Shown: piece by piece, positions 12,248 to 22,976 of the stretch
How the letters are laid out: the number at the start of each line of letters is the position of its first letter
Position numbering within the stretch: the stretch's first letter is position 1
DNA from: Pascua guehoae
Taxonomy: Eukaryota; Basidiomycota; Tremellomycetes; Trichosporonales; Trichosporonaceae
Assembly (NCBI GenBank): GCA_001600415.1
Contig: BCJX01000001.1
Span: forward strand, 1,135,635 to 1,199,634
Reading direction: 5' to 3'
DNA: 64,000 nucleotides
Translations under genes and position numbers: made by a program
Notes under the pieces: model-generated
Told to the model about the DNA's origin: nothing
The model's database searches: none
What the model saw: the letters and a program-made list of their open reading frames with translations, nothing else

Positions 12248-12708
12248 GACGGCTGCTGGTGTCTTGTGCTCAGGTGACGAGGTAAAGTTGGACTTGGGAC
12301 AAGCAATGGTCAGTTGGACTGGACTTCTGGTGTGGAGGTCTGCCCAGCCCTGGCTAGCCTGGTTCATTGCATGACCCAGCTGACTGGACATTGCTCGTTA
12401 GCTCAAAGGATCGCCGCTACCCGCCACTAACCGGAGCCTAGGGGCGTCTGGACCCGGTCCATGCCATGTGTTGGCCACGTTATTCAGGAGCTCCGCAGGG
12501 GCTGTGGCCTACCAACTGTTCCCTGGACCCAGCAACACCCACTGAACCCACCCAACCTACCCGACTGCAACTGTATGTATGTACACCAATCAACCCAAGA
12601 TCTCCCCTTGTCTCTCTGCCTTCCTTCCATCCTCTCTTCAACCTCTGGTCTTCAACTCTACTACAAGCAACCATCACGATCGCCACTCACCACGTACCCC
12701 GCGCCGCC
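12248..12708. other. Divergent promoter region of ATL1 and the STYX-like gene
   Basis: About 460 bases with start codons reading away on both sides. The half next to the plus-strand gene is pyrimidine-rich (about 12600-12700). No TATA box or known operator stands out. Confidence 0.45.
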
Positions 12709-14817
12709 ATGGCCACGCCGATGATGCACCTGCCCCCACCCGAGCCGCCATGGCCCCCCGCGCAGCCCCCGCCACACATGTTGTTGAACGAGTGGAAGTG
12801 AGTCCCGCCCGCTGACGGGTACTGGGGTGTGCTGTGCCTTTCCTGGTCCAGTCGTTCCCTCGCTCTGTGCTTGCTTCCGGGCCTCGAACAGCACTTGCCC
12901 CCCTTTATCCACCGGGCGTTCCTACCACCTCTCTGCGGCTCCCCGGCGCTCTCTTCAATGTAACCGCCGCAGTGGCTGACGGCAGGTACGAAATGCGCCG
13001 CGAGGCCCAGGAGATTATCCCAGGCATCTTCCTCGGCCCGTTCCAGGCGAGCACTAGTATGGACCGTCTGCAGGACGTAGGCATTACGCATATGTGAGTA
13101 GACCGAGCGGCGGTCATCTCGTCGTGACCTAAACGAGACGCGGGGACTGTGCCGTGTGGTGGGTTGGGGAGCGTTGACCGTTGAGGGGTTTCCTCCTCGC
13201 ACGTTTCTCGCTTGTGGCTTTGTCAATTATGGGACATGGCTGTCCAGGCCGTCCAGGCCGTCCAGACCATCGTCGTGGTGGCCTGTGCTCGCCATGGCGC
13301 ATTCCTTTGCGGACCGCGCTCGGTGTCGGCCGGCCGAGCCGGCGTTGCCGCTCCCGCCTCTGGCGCAGAACGGGAATGTTGCCACCGACCCTGTCCCTTC
13401 CTCCACTCTCTACAACCGGCACTCCACTGCGTTCTTCCATTGTTATTGTCCAAACTCTGCCGTCCATCTATTCCGGCTCAAATTTGGAACATCAGATCAG
13501 ACGTGCTCTGCCCAGTGCGGTGCAGGTCCCGGCTGCGGCATGCTGTGGCGATCTGTTTCGGATATTTCCTTCAGCCCCTGACGGGTTGGATGAGGTGGGC
13601 CAGCTGGATACAGATGTATTCCTGCCACCCACCTGGCCCATGCGCTTTGCAAACCCACGTCCCATTCATCCGCGCTGGCCACCACACCCTACCCGACGTC
13701 CTGACATTCGCTAACTCCCAGCCTCTGCCTACGCGACAGGTCCGAGACGCGCTTCATCTTCCCCCGCTTCCCGACCGAGTTCCAATACCTCACCCTCGAC
13801 GTGGCTGATTCAGGAGTGAGTGTGCTGTCGGCTCCAGTCCATGGGGGACTCGCGAGTCATGGTGGGCTCGCGGTTCGCAGCCAGGTTGTACGAGCGGGAA
13901 CGAGTCTGGGTGAATGGCACGGGCCAAACGTTGGCCTCGATTGGGCGCTCTTGGACACACTGACTCGCGTCGTGTCTTGGCCGCTCTCGCATTCCTCCAG
14001 TTAACCCCTCCGCACTCTCCTCCATCGTGTGGGCCCAACTAACTCCAGGCCCAAAATATCATCTCCATCTTCCCCCGATGTTGCTCCTTCATCGACGAGG
14101 CGCTGAATTGTGGCGGAGCGGTGCTGGTCCACTGCAATAGTGAGTGAGCCTCGAGGTCGGTACCTGTTACCGATAAATACCGAGCCACTTGGTCTACTCG
14201 GTGCACGTGCCAGACCAGGGCGCTCTGGGCCGATCTTGACAGTTGGACCAAAATACCTCTAGTCTTGGGACACCTGGTAGAACCAAACTTGGCCAGTCTA
14301 TCACGGCGTTTGTTTCTTGCCATCCATGCCTTCTGCTCGCACCCTGCTGACACCCAGGCGGCATAGCCACCGCACCGGCCATTGTCATGGGGTACCTCAT
14401 GCAAAAGTTTGGATGGGAATATACCACGGCGTTGGCGTACGTCCAGAGCAAGCGGTATTGCGTAAGCCCAGCAAGTGTGAGTGGTGTTGTGTTTCAAGTT
14501 GTCGTCCTCTGCACTTCCGGTACATCTTTGCGCAATCCTACTTGGCGTTCTGGACCCAACTCGTCTTGTAATCTCACGCCCTTCCCTTCGCCTCCTCTTG
14601 CTTGGCCTCTTTCGTCGACTAACAACAGTTTGAAAACCAACTACGCGAATACGCGGCCATCGCTATGGCCCAACATGCGTTTGCGACCTCGCCCTCCCCG
14701 GCACCTATGGGGCAGGTCGGGCATGGCGACAAGCGCGGGTACGACGATGACGGCGACGGCGATGGCACCGGCACCAACCAGCGGCGTCGCCTAGCGAACG
14801 ACATGGATTGCGACTAG
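12709..14817 (+). CDS. STYX-like dual-specificity phosphatase fold, probable pseudophosphatase
   Basis: Exons: 12709-12797, 12986-13093, 13722-13815, 14049-14139, 14358-14476, 14629-14817, encoding 229 residues. After a proline-rich start the protein follows the STYX pattern: KYEMRREAQEIIPGIFLGPF, GITHILCLRD, YLTLDVADSGAQNIISIFP, then the P-loop, then GWEYTTALAYVQSKRYCVSP and FENQLREYAAIAMA. The P-loop reads VLVHCNSGIATAPAIVMGY. The active-site motif HCxxGxxRS therefore keeps His and Cys but has Thr-Ala where Arg-Ser are required. Vertebrate STYX has the opposite defect (Cys replaced, Arg kept). Phosphate binding should be badly impaired, so a binding or regulatory role is inferred. The tail is Asp/Gly-rich with a basic KRGY and NQRRR segment. 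Intron 2 is 628 nt, long for this genome. Confidence 0.85.
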
Positions 14818-15727
14818 CGACAAGCCTCGTGACGAGGCGACTAACGACCAGTTCTGTGCCTCGGGAGCAGGCATGCCGTACGGTTCTTTGGATGACGGAG
14901 AGTGCCTCGACCCTCGATGTTTCTGGCCACTGAGCGACAAGGGCTCGGCCCCTGGGCATATGCTGGGTTCGACGAGAGGCAGGCAGCAGACACGAGCAGG
15001 ACAAGCAAAAGCATAGAGAGCGAAGTTACAATAGACGGCAGGGGGTGTGGCAGCATGGCGACAGATAGTGAAACATGTGCAGCGACTTTGATAGATTCCA
15101 TCCATGGCGGCCTGGTACCACAGCGGCCAAGGACATCCTCGGTCCACTCGCCGACACAATACCCCGATACCCCTGCAAAAGCAAAAGCAATCACGGACAC
15201 CACTCGCCGCAACATTCGGCCCTTTCGTTCAATACTCGGCCCCTTCCCAGCCCTCCACGGCCCACGCCACACGCCCGGCCATCCATGTTGTTTGTATGTC
15301 GTTACATTAGTGCAGAGCATGTGACAATCAATACGATCCCAGCCAGCGCCCCGCGCGGCCGATACTATAGATTCCCGAGCTACCAAGATACCGAGATGCC
15401 TTTGTTCTGGTCTGGTCTGATCTGGTCTGGTCTGGTCTACTGCTGCTGATCTCGTCTGCCTATGCGGGTCTGCCCGTCTGCGCAAATGGCGTCGTGGCTC
15501 GTCTTGTCGTCTTCGTCGTGCGGCGCGTCGCGGCTCGCAATTCGTAACTCGCCTGGGGACTTGCCCGTGGCTCGTGCTGATTGTTTTTCACCCGCCAGCG
15601 ACAGCGGCGCGTAAAGTCGGGCACCAGGCGCCGTCGCTTTTCACACTCTTTGGGGTTCGGGAACCCCCTCAATCCCCGAACTCCAACCCTGGCCGGTCTG
15701 TGTGGGCCACTGCCTCGAGCTAGCCGT
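14818..15727. other. Convergent spacer with a short TCTGG repeat
   Basis: About 900 bases between two converging genes. A short tandem repeat of TCTGG/TCTGA units lies at about 15405-15437. Minus-strand open frames here are low-complexity and fit 3' untranslated sequence of the next gene rather than coding exons. Confidence 0.45.
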
Positions 15728-18718
15728 CTAGATCCACCCGCCCTGCGTCGCCTGCGGCACGGGCCTGCGGGTCTGCTGGTGCGCATATGCGGGTGCGGCG
15801 GCGCGGTGCGACTGGTTCGTATAGTGAGGCGGGGGGTGTTGGGGCGGTGGGTGTGGAGGGGGGTGGCGTGGGTGCTGTGCGTGGTGTGCCTGTGGGTGCT
15901 GGGGGTGGTGCCCTTGAGGGGGGCCTTGTGGGTGTCCTTGTGCGTGAGGGTGGGGGCGCATCTGGATCGGGGTCTGGACGGGGTGCATTTTGGGATTGTT
16001 GTAGTGCACATTGACGTTTGCGGGCTGGGGCACCTTGGGCAAGCGGAGGGGTGCAGTAAAGGATGGACTTTGCTGGTCGGGAATGGGGCTCGCGGCGGCC
16101 GAGTCCGGCGCGTGTTCGTGCCACGAGGCCGCGAACGGGTCGTCATCGGGCGGCGACGACCAGTCGCCGACGTGGTCGCGCCGGGGTGCGGGTGAGACCC
16201 GGGGTCGCGGGGACGGTGCGGGCTGCGAGCTGGAAAACGTTGGTGTGCGGGGGCGGCTCCGGGGCCCACCGCCGTGTTGGTTGGCCATGGCAGACGGCGG
16301 CGTCGCCGAGCTCGAACTGTTGGGCGCGCTCCCGTCTCCGTTGGCGTTGGCGTGCCCGTTGGCGTGGCCGTTGCTGCCGCCGTTCTTGCTCTTCTGGCGC
16401 CACATGCTGACGGCGTTGGCGATTGCGGCGGGCGTAGACGGCACGTCGCGGTCCGAGTGGCCGTTGCTCGATGTCTGGCGCGAGGGTGCACGTTCGAGGC
16501 GCGATGGTGCACGCTCGCCGCGGCCGTGCGAGCCCGACGAGGCGGTGCGGGACGGCGGGCCCGAGTAGGCCATAGTCTCGGCGTCGGGGACAGGCGGGGG
16601 TGGGGCCATTTGTGCCGCGGCGTGGACCGTCGGGGTCGTGTGTGGCGACCCGGCCGACACGTACGAGACAGAGGTGCGCGTGCTGTGGCCGTGCTGCGAG
16701 CCGTGGCTCGGAGGCGAGTGGCCATGATTGCTCGAGGCGTGGCCTTGCTGCGATCCGTAACCATAGTTGGAACCGTGACCATAGTTGGAGCCGTGACCGT
16801 AGTTGGAGCCGTGACCGTGGTTGGAACCGTGGCCATGCTGAGAGCCATGTCCGTGGTTGGATACGTAGCCTTGAACACTGGGCGAGCGGTAGGGGGGTGC
16901 CTGCGAGTCTACGCTCGGCGCCCGTGGCCGCCCGACATGTGGCATGGGCGAGGCAAACGGAGCGGTCGGCGTCGTCATCTGCGCGTGCGCGCCCGGCGTG
17001 TACCGCTGTTCCATGCCTAAGGGCATGGGCACATTGCTCAATGTCTGCTGCTGAGGCCCCGCAAAGGCAGGGTGTGGCACGCTTGGCGCGGCCGTCTTGG
17101 CGAGGGTGTATGGCGCACTGTACGCACCGGGGGCCGGAGCTGCGCGGGGAGCACTGTGGCCGTTGGCGCTGCCGTCGACGCGCTGCGAACGGTCAGGGCG
17201 TGCTGGACGTTCCGGGCGGTCAGGGCGGTCAGAACGCTGCGGCTGCAGAGGTCGCGTCGAGACAACTGGCTGCTGGTGCCCGCGGGACGAGACACTCGAC
17301 GCGGCGGACGGGGTGCGGACGGGGATCATGGACACGGGGGTCTGGACGCTCGCGCTGCGCTCGGGGAGAATGCGGGGCTTGAGCGGCGACTCGGGCGCGG
17401 GGCGGGAGAAGTCAATGACCTCGTTCGAGTCGTCGTCGTGTGCGTAGGCTAACAGTGAGCGCTCAGGCTCGATGGGTCCGTGCGCGAGGCCGTTGTCGTA
17501 CTGGGCGTACGGTGGTGGGACGCGCGTGCCAATCTGGCTGATGGCAGCGCTTATCGAGCTCCCGTTTGTCACATTCCCGCCCGTCAGCTGCTGGGGGTTT
17601 GAGTCGCGGCGCGACGGTGTCGAGAACACCTCGCCGCTGTCGCTCGTCATCGACGACGTCGAGTCGGCGCGGTCCAGTAGTGGGCGGTTGCCGCTCTGCA
17701 GATCACTAAACGCGCCAAGGTTTGAGTGCGGCGTCAAGAGGACGCCTGGGGAGAGTGGTGAAGCCGTGTTGGACATGGCGGCCTGGGGTGTCGCGTCGAC
17801 GTCGACGCTGGGCGAGCGGTGCGGACCGCGGGGGGTCTCGGGCGCCGTCTCGACTTTACTCTCCTTTGGGGGCGAGGGTGCGTGCGCGGCGGCTGTAACT
17901 GTAGGCGTAGCTGCAGGCGTCGCCCCAGTGTCCGACGCCCCTGAGGGAGTCTCAAACCCAGACTCGGTTGCCGAGGGCGGCGCCGACGACGCGTAGGCCG
18001 AAAAGCTAGCCGTGCGCGACTCGGGGCTCTGGGGTACAGAGGTCGGGGTGCTAAAGTCGAGCCGCCGGGGCTGGGCCGTGACGACAGGCTGGGGACTAGT
18101 GGGGGCGCGTTTGCGGCGGTGAGGGAAGCGCGGCGAGCGAGGAGACGAGCCCGTCTCCGAGTCATCCTTGGCGAATGGTGCGCTGGGCGACTCGGCGTTC
18201 CGGATCGTGTCCTGGTCGCCTAGAGCGTCGTTTCCAAAACGCCCCGCGACGCCGCGTCCACGCCACCCGGGAGTCGCGTCGGCCGCGCACGGAAAGGTCA
18301 GCTCACCGAGAACGGCAGGTGCCTGGGGCGTGTGGAGCGCCGCCCACGCCTCGCGTGAACGCCACGGCTGGCTCGAGACGTCGCCGGGTCCAGCAGCAGC
18401 GCCACCAGCCACACCGTTTCCTGCGCCAGACGAGCCGCCAAACGAGTCTCGCCGCTGCAAGCCTGCACGCGCAGAGATACCAGCGGCGGCCTCGTCCGAC
18501 GCCGCCCACATTGAGCGCGAGCGCTGCCGCCGGTGCGAGCCAGAGACGGGCGGCGTTGGGCCAGCGGCGGCCGCAGCGCCTGGCCCACCACCTGCCGCGC
18601 GTTGACGGATGTGCTCGGGAAGAGGGGGAAGCTGCGGCGGAGGTGTGGGCGCACGGTCCTCGTCCTTCTCCTTGGCCTTGAGGGACGCCTTGGAGTTTTT
18701 CTTTCGTAGGAGACCCAT
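15728..18718 (-). CDS. Large Ser/Pro-rich low-complexity protein of unknown function
   Basis: A single uninterrupted frame of 996 residues starting MGLLRKKNSKASLKAKEKDE. The first ATG in frame is at 18718. I recognise no domain. The N-terminus is basic and could be a membrane-association or targeting segment after MGLL; this is speculative. The middle is rich in Ser, Pro, Thr and Ala with many SP and TP sites, typical of a phosphoregulated disordered scaffold. A tandem GHGS/YGHGS repeat lies at 16740-16870, and the C-terminal 120 residues are His/Pro/Gln-rich (HPQ repeats) and end QATQGGWI. An intronless gene of this length is unusual here, where almost every other gene is heavily split. Confidence 0.75.
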   Translation of the reverse strand: MGLLRKKNSKASLKAKEKDEDRAPTPPPQLPPLPEHIRQRAAGGGPGAAAAAGPTPPVSGSHRRQRSRSMWAASDEAAAGISARAGLQRRDSFGGSSGAGNGVAGGAAAGPGDVSSQPWRSREAWAALHTPQAPAVLGELTFPCAADATPGWRGRGVAGRFGNDALGDQDTIRNAESPSAPFAKDDSETGSSPRSPRFPHRRKRAPTSPQPVVTAQPRRLDFSTPTSVPQSPESRTASFSAYASSAPPSATESGFETPSGASDTGATPAATPTVTAAAHAPSPPKESKVETAPETPRGPHRSPSVDVDATPQAAMSNTASPLSPGVLLTPHSNLGAFSDLQSGNRPLLDRADSTSSMTSDSGEVFSTPSRRDSNPQQLTGGNVTNGSSISAAISQIGTRVPPPYAQYDNGLAHGPIEPERSLLAYAHDDDSNEVIDFSRPAPESPLKPRILPERSASVQTPVSMIPVRTPSAASSVSSRGHQQPVVSTRPLQPQRSDRPDRPERPARPDRSQRVDGSANGHSAPRAAPAPGAYSAPYTLAKTAAPSVPHPAFAGPQQQTLSNVPMPLGMEQRYTPGAHAQMTTPTAPFASPMPHVGRPRAPSVDSQAPPYRSPSVQGYVSNHGHGSQHGHGSNHGHGSNYGHGSNYGHGSNYGYGSQQGHASSNHGHSPPSHGSQHGHSTRTSVSYVSAGSPHTTPTVHAAAQMAPPPPVPDAETMAYSGPPSRTASSGSHGRGERAPSRLERAPSRQTSSNGHSDRDVPSTPAAIANAVSMWRQKSKNGGSNGHANGHANANGDGSAPNSSSSATPPSAMANQHGGGPRSRPRTPTFSSSQPAPSPRPRVSPAPRRDHVGDWSSPPDDDPFAASWHEHAPDSAAASPIPDQQSPSFTAPLRLPKVPQPANVNVHYNNPKMHPVQTPIQMRPHPHAQGHPQGPPQGHHPQHPQAHHAQHPRHPPPHPPPQHPPPHYTNQSHRAAAPAYAHQQTRRPVPQATQGGWI
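16735..16870 (-). repeat. In-frame His-Gly-Ser tandem repeat within the low-complexity gene
   Basis: About nine imperfect units of roughly 15 bases encode N(H/Y)GHGS or Q(H/Q)GHGS in a row. They preserve the frame of the surrounding gene, so the array varies protein length in five-residue steps. Such arrays are prone to slippage and could be polymorphic between strains. Confidence 0.8.
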
Positions 18719-19399
18719 GGCGGCGACAGTGGTGGACACAAGCGGAGAGCGCCGAGCGACAACGAGGCGGTACTGCCAAAGGTACCGACAACAGTGGCGA
18801 AAGGTTGAATGAGTGTGGGGGGTGTGTGGCTAGAGGAACGGAGTATGCCAGCAGCCAAAGTTCAAGTGGTGACGACGAAGGGGAAAAGGAACGAAAGAGT
18901 GGTGTTGATCGAAAAAGTGCAAGGATGGAGGATGGAAGAAGAAGCGAGGAGGGAGACAAGACGAATAGTTGGATCCTAGGAGCAGAGCACGGATGCGAAT
19001 TCGATAACAAAGAATGGGTAAAGACGAGGCGAGGTGAGTAGAGGGGGGGCTCGGAGGGACGGACAGAAGACGCTACTGTGCGAGCGAGGCTGGGCAATAC
19101 ATACAGTACGACAACAACCTGCGGATAACATGCGTTTGAGACAGACAGGCACGACCGTCTGATTATCCCATCCCAACACACGTACGACAACGCGAGACAT
19201 CAGAGACACCACCCCACAGAGTGAGTCAAAATGAAAGGGCAGCTGAGAGAGAGAGAGTGCGAGGCAAAGGCAAGGAGAGTTGAGACCGAGAGAGGGCAGA
19301 GGGGAGTGTCAAGGGACAGAGGAGCATCCACCACGCTGCACTACAGGGAGAACGGGCAACGGGCAACGACCAAGGAATGGCACGGCACGCGCGCGCGTG

Positions 19400-19402
<3 letters not shown>

Positions 19403-19435
<33 letters not shown>
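19403..19435. repeat. GA dinucleotide microsatellite
   Basis: About 16 uninterrupted GA units, followed by further purine-rich sequence to about 19465. On the transcribed strand of the neighbouring minus-strand gene this is a CT tract, common in fungal promoters and leaders. Confidence 0.9.
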
Positions 19436-19436
<1 letters not shown>

Positions 19437-19749
19437 CAAGGGAAGAGCGAGAGAGGGAAGCTGTTGAACGGGGGGGTTGAGCTTGTTCCAGTGCAGGCTG
19501 TGCGGCATGTTTTTTTACCCTGAACGCCCTTTTCGTCGCACGTGCCCCTCCCGTTTCATCCCGATTTAACCTCTGCTCTAGTGCCTTTGCGGCGATTCTG
19601 GGCCATGTCTCGGCTCTGCACCAACAACAGGCGCCTTTGTTTGATTCCGTCGCACTTGGGACTGCCCTGACGTTCTGGCGCGTGATGTCCTCTGGCGAGG
19701 TGCCTCTGGAACTGGCAACTGGTAAACAAAATTCCACTTGGGGAACTGC

Positions 19750-19805
19750 ATGGCATGGCATGGCATGGCATGGCATGGATGGATGGACGGACGGATGGAT
19801 GGGTA
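19750..19805. repeat. TGGCA pentanucleotide array passing into GGAT/GGAC tetranucleotide array
   Basis: Five to six tandem TGGCA units are followed directly by GGAT and GGAC units. It is intergenic and has no coding explanation. Confidence 0.85.
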
Positions 19806-22706
19806 GGTACAGGGCACTGTTGCCTTGCTATCAAGGCCTGGAGCGCCGCCCCCAACCTCTCCCCTCTGACCGGCCGGAAAGCGAAAAGAGGCTCGAGGCT
19901 CATGCGCACGCCCTGGTGTAGCTGGTATCTGACGCCAGACGACCTAGGCAGGTAGGAGGTACTCACACCCACTTTCCTGTACCACCCTTGGGTCATCCAC
20001 TCACATCCTACCTGTTCAACACCCTCATTGGCATGTTCCCTTCCTGGTATTCCTGGGACTTTCCTTGCACCCCCTTGATCACCTCACCTCTGGGCATTCT
20101 TGGCACCTCTCTCGCACCGATAATAACCCCTCGACTACACTGTAACTGATACCAAGGCTGGCATTTATTTACCGGAACGGGTCCAAAGGCGCCAAACGCC
20201 GACTTGCCCAAAGCTACATACATGCCGAGTGCACGGCGTCTGCGTGTTGCATCCGCATCCTCCATGCTCAGCTGACTGCTCCAGCCGCCACATTGCCAGC
20301 TTGGGCAGCCATGCATCTCCCAAGTCCGTGTCCGCCAAGGGCGTTGAGGGACGAGTGTGTGATGATGTGTCTGGGTCCCGAGCTTGAAGCCAATTTTGAC
20401 GTCTTCCCAAGTCTCGAACACGACGCCGGCCCGTCGGACAGGACCCAGAGTTGTGCCGGTGAAACCCACGGAGCCGGAGGGATCACAAGGGGCATGTGCA
20501 CCGAAGCGCGCGTTAGTCGCCTCGTCGTGACGGGTTTGTTGGGCCTCAGGACTCGGCCAGTAGTGCCTCTGTTTATGTCTCTTCGCTCGTCGTACTGCTG
20601 TCGTGTGCCTCGTTACCGCCCCTGTCTCGTGTTGTTTATCTCATTTGCATGTTTGGTTGTTTGATTGTTTGCGTTTTGTGTTTGCGTCCCTCCTCACGAC
20701 GGTGGCACCGTTCATCGCCGTCTTCGTCCATGTCGAAACCTGGTCCAAACCATCCATATTTTTCTCTCACTCGCATGCACCATCTCACGGGAGACGAGTA
20801 ATGTTGCACCCACCCGAACTGGTACAATGCAGTCCGGCATGACGCGACCAGCTTATCGGTAACATGGCCGGTACGACGAGAGGATGCTGCAACTGTGCGG
20901 CGCCATGACGGGATAAATGCCGGCAACGCGCGTCCCAATCCTTGGTGTTCCATGCCACTCCACCATGGTCGTTCATGCGCCACATGTAGCAGTGTACGAT
21001 TGTCGTTCCCGCGCGTTCCCAGACTTGAGACTCGGTGCTAGTCACGCAATGCGCTCGTCGCACATGTACATCGGTACATATCGCCCCACATGTTTGTCTT
21101 GTTTGTTTACTTCTCACTATGTGGTTTGTTTTGATTGTCGCCACGGCTGCGGTGGAGAATCCACAGCCAACCTCCCAACGCTCCTGGCAAAGTCAGGCGC
21201 GCAAAGTGCACTTAAACCATAACTCGGGAGCGGCCGTGACGTGCGGAGCCTCGGCACAGCAGGGCGTCTAGTTTCACAGCTGTGCGCCAGGGTAGGGGGA
21301 CAACGACATGTCGGATGGGACACGCTGGCCCAGGGTCGACCGGCACCCCGGAACCGCTGCACCTTAATCTGGCCCGAAGCCGAGGGGACCAAAATGAACC
21401 GAAGAGAAGCAGGTCGAGCGAGCGAGTATGAGCTATCTTGACAGACAGACAGCGATAGGGACGAGGTCGACGAGGAGGCGTGTGCTGATGCGGATATGAA
21501 TTGCAGTGACAAAGAGGGGAGCAATGAACGGACCTCGAGCCGGACCGGAACAACGTAATGACTCACGAGGCAAATGGGGTGACAGACCACCCCGCGACGC
21601 TTCGTAACCCCGTTCCTCTCGGTTCAGACACCACATGCTGCACAACCGCGGTGTGGAATGTTTCGTCGGTTGTGCAAGACCAAAAGTCCAGGTGACACGG
21701 ACAAAGGCGCCCTGCTTGCGCAGAGATGGTGACGTGCCGCCAGTGATCGCCCAGTTGCGGCATTCCCACACAGGTGTCACTCCAATCGAGGGCCAGTTCC
21801 CACCGGCCTATTTTGCTGCCAGAGGTCGGCCAACAAGTGGATGAACCGGGCGAGAAGGAACTCGTTCGGACTAGCACCGGGCTCTCTCGGATGCATACTG
21901 TATCGGCGAGATGACCGAGGACTCGGCGTGCTCTTATCACGGCTTCTAGCGTCCACCCCAGCAGAGCCAGCAGACTGACACAGAAATGCGGTAGTGGCCA
22001 GCGAAGGCCAACACCTTCAGAGCGCATGGGCAGGCAAACAAATGCACACTGGCTAGATACCGGAGCCAGAGGACACAGGTGGACATGAACCGCCACGTCG
22101 GTGGCACTTGTCCTTCTAAATGGCCTCACCAACTCACCAGCAATGATCTGTGCAGCTGTTACTCTGTGGCATTGGGACGTGAGCATAGTATAACGATCCA
22201 CTAGGCTGCAGCATGACCATACAAGTACGCGTCAGACCCAGCGGCGGCGATTGACAAAGGGCATGTGTGTGACCTACGTCCCGGCCATAAACGCAAGTCC
22301 CAACCCGTGGCCAGGAACGATACCTCTGCCGAATACCAGCGCATGCCAAAGGAGAGACAGAGACAGTTGTTGTTCTCTGACTTCTGTAGTCAGAATGAGG
22401 AACCGTTTGATCTTGAGGACCAGAATGCAGCACCCATCTTTGATCGGATGAGGCCGACTGGATGAGGGCCGTCTCCCGATAGCGTCGGCCCGGGCGGTAT
22501 CTGGAATCCTCACGGGTCCAGCTACTAGTTATCTGACCTGACGCGGTTCCAGTAAAAGCAAGCGGGGTCGCACATTCCAAACTCGAGTACGAGGACTTGG
22601 TCGTGTGAGGCTGAGATACGGCACAACCACAGAAACATGCACGTCGGTGTGTAGTGTGAGTGATCTTCGGGCGGTATGTCGGAACCAGCGCTTGTCGCCG
22701 GGGGAA

Positions 22707-22722
22707 TGACGTCATGACGTCA
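22707..22722. promoter_or_regulatory. Two abutting CRE/ATF boxes upstream of the GH15 gene
   Basis: Two perfect palindromes TGACGTCA lie head to tail with no spacer, about 255 bases before the GH15 start codon. TGACGTCA is the established binding site of CREB/ATF-type bZIP factors, which drive stress responses in fungi. Regulation of the GH15 gene is inferred from position only. Confidence 0.6.
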
Positions 22723-22912
22723 TTGGCCGAGGTAAATGAATATGATTACCCACGTCTCCCATTCTTTGCTCATCTCGCCCACCCACTGCGCGCAGGCTGC
22801 GCGGGCATTCATGCCAGATGCTAGTTGAGGGCTTTATTAACGTAACTCTAGTCTTGGCCGCGCAGGCTCTTTTCCTTGGCCCGTCTTGTTGCCCGCCGGT
22901 CCTACCAGATCT

Positions 22913-22920
22913 CTATATAG
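22913..22920 (+). promoter_or_regulatory. TATA-like element of the GH15 gene
   Basis: CTATATAG lies 57-64 bases before the GH15 ATG and is followed by a pyrimidine-rich leader. Distance and orientation fit a core promoter with a short 5' leader. Confidence 0.5.
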
Positions 22921-22976
22921 CTCGTCTTGTTGCACCCTCTCCCCGTCTCATCACCCCCCATCCCCCACATCTCACC

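Larger units (their letters stand above)
18719..22976. other. 4.2 kb intergenic region, the largest in the window
   Basis: No frame in this stretch shows a family motif or a convincing chain of introns. It must contain the divergent promoters of the low-complexity gene and the GH15 gene. Visible simple repeats are a GA run near 19403-19435 and a TGGCA array followed by GGAT units near 19750-19805. Near 20035-20130 there is a weak internal duplication. The right end carries a doubled CRE box and a TATA-like site listed separately. A non-coding RNA or a fast-evolving gene could be missed. Confidence 0.5.

Noticed and set aside
16735..16870. Short regularly spaced repeats resembling a CRISPR array
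   Set aside because: Units are 15 bases, directly tandem without spacers and in coding frame; the organism is a eukaryote.
15460..16878. Long minus-strand frame (about 470 codons) overlapping the low-complexity gene
   Set aside because: It is a shifted frame of the same strand, made of Arg/Thr/Pro codons generated by GC-rich repetitive sequence; the frame starting MGLLRKK runs through the whole region.
20008..20469. 153-codon minus-strand frame in the 4.2 kb spacer
   Set aside because: Contains a short internal duplication but no family motif, splice structure or codon pattern like the neighbouring genes.
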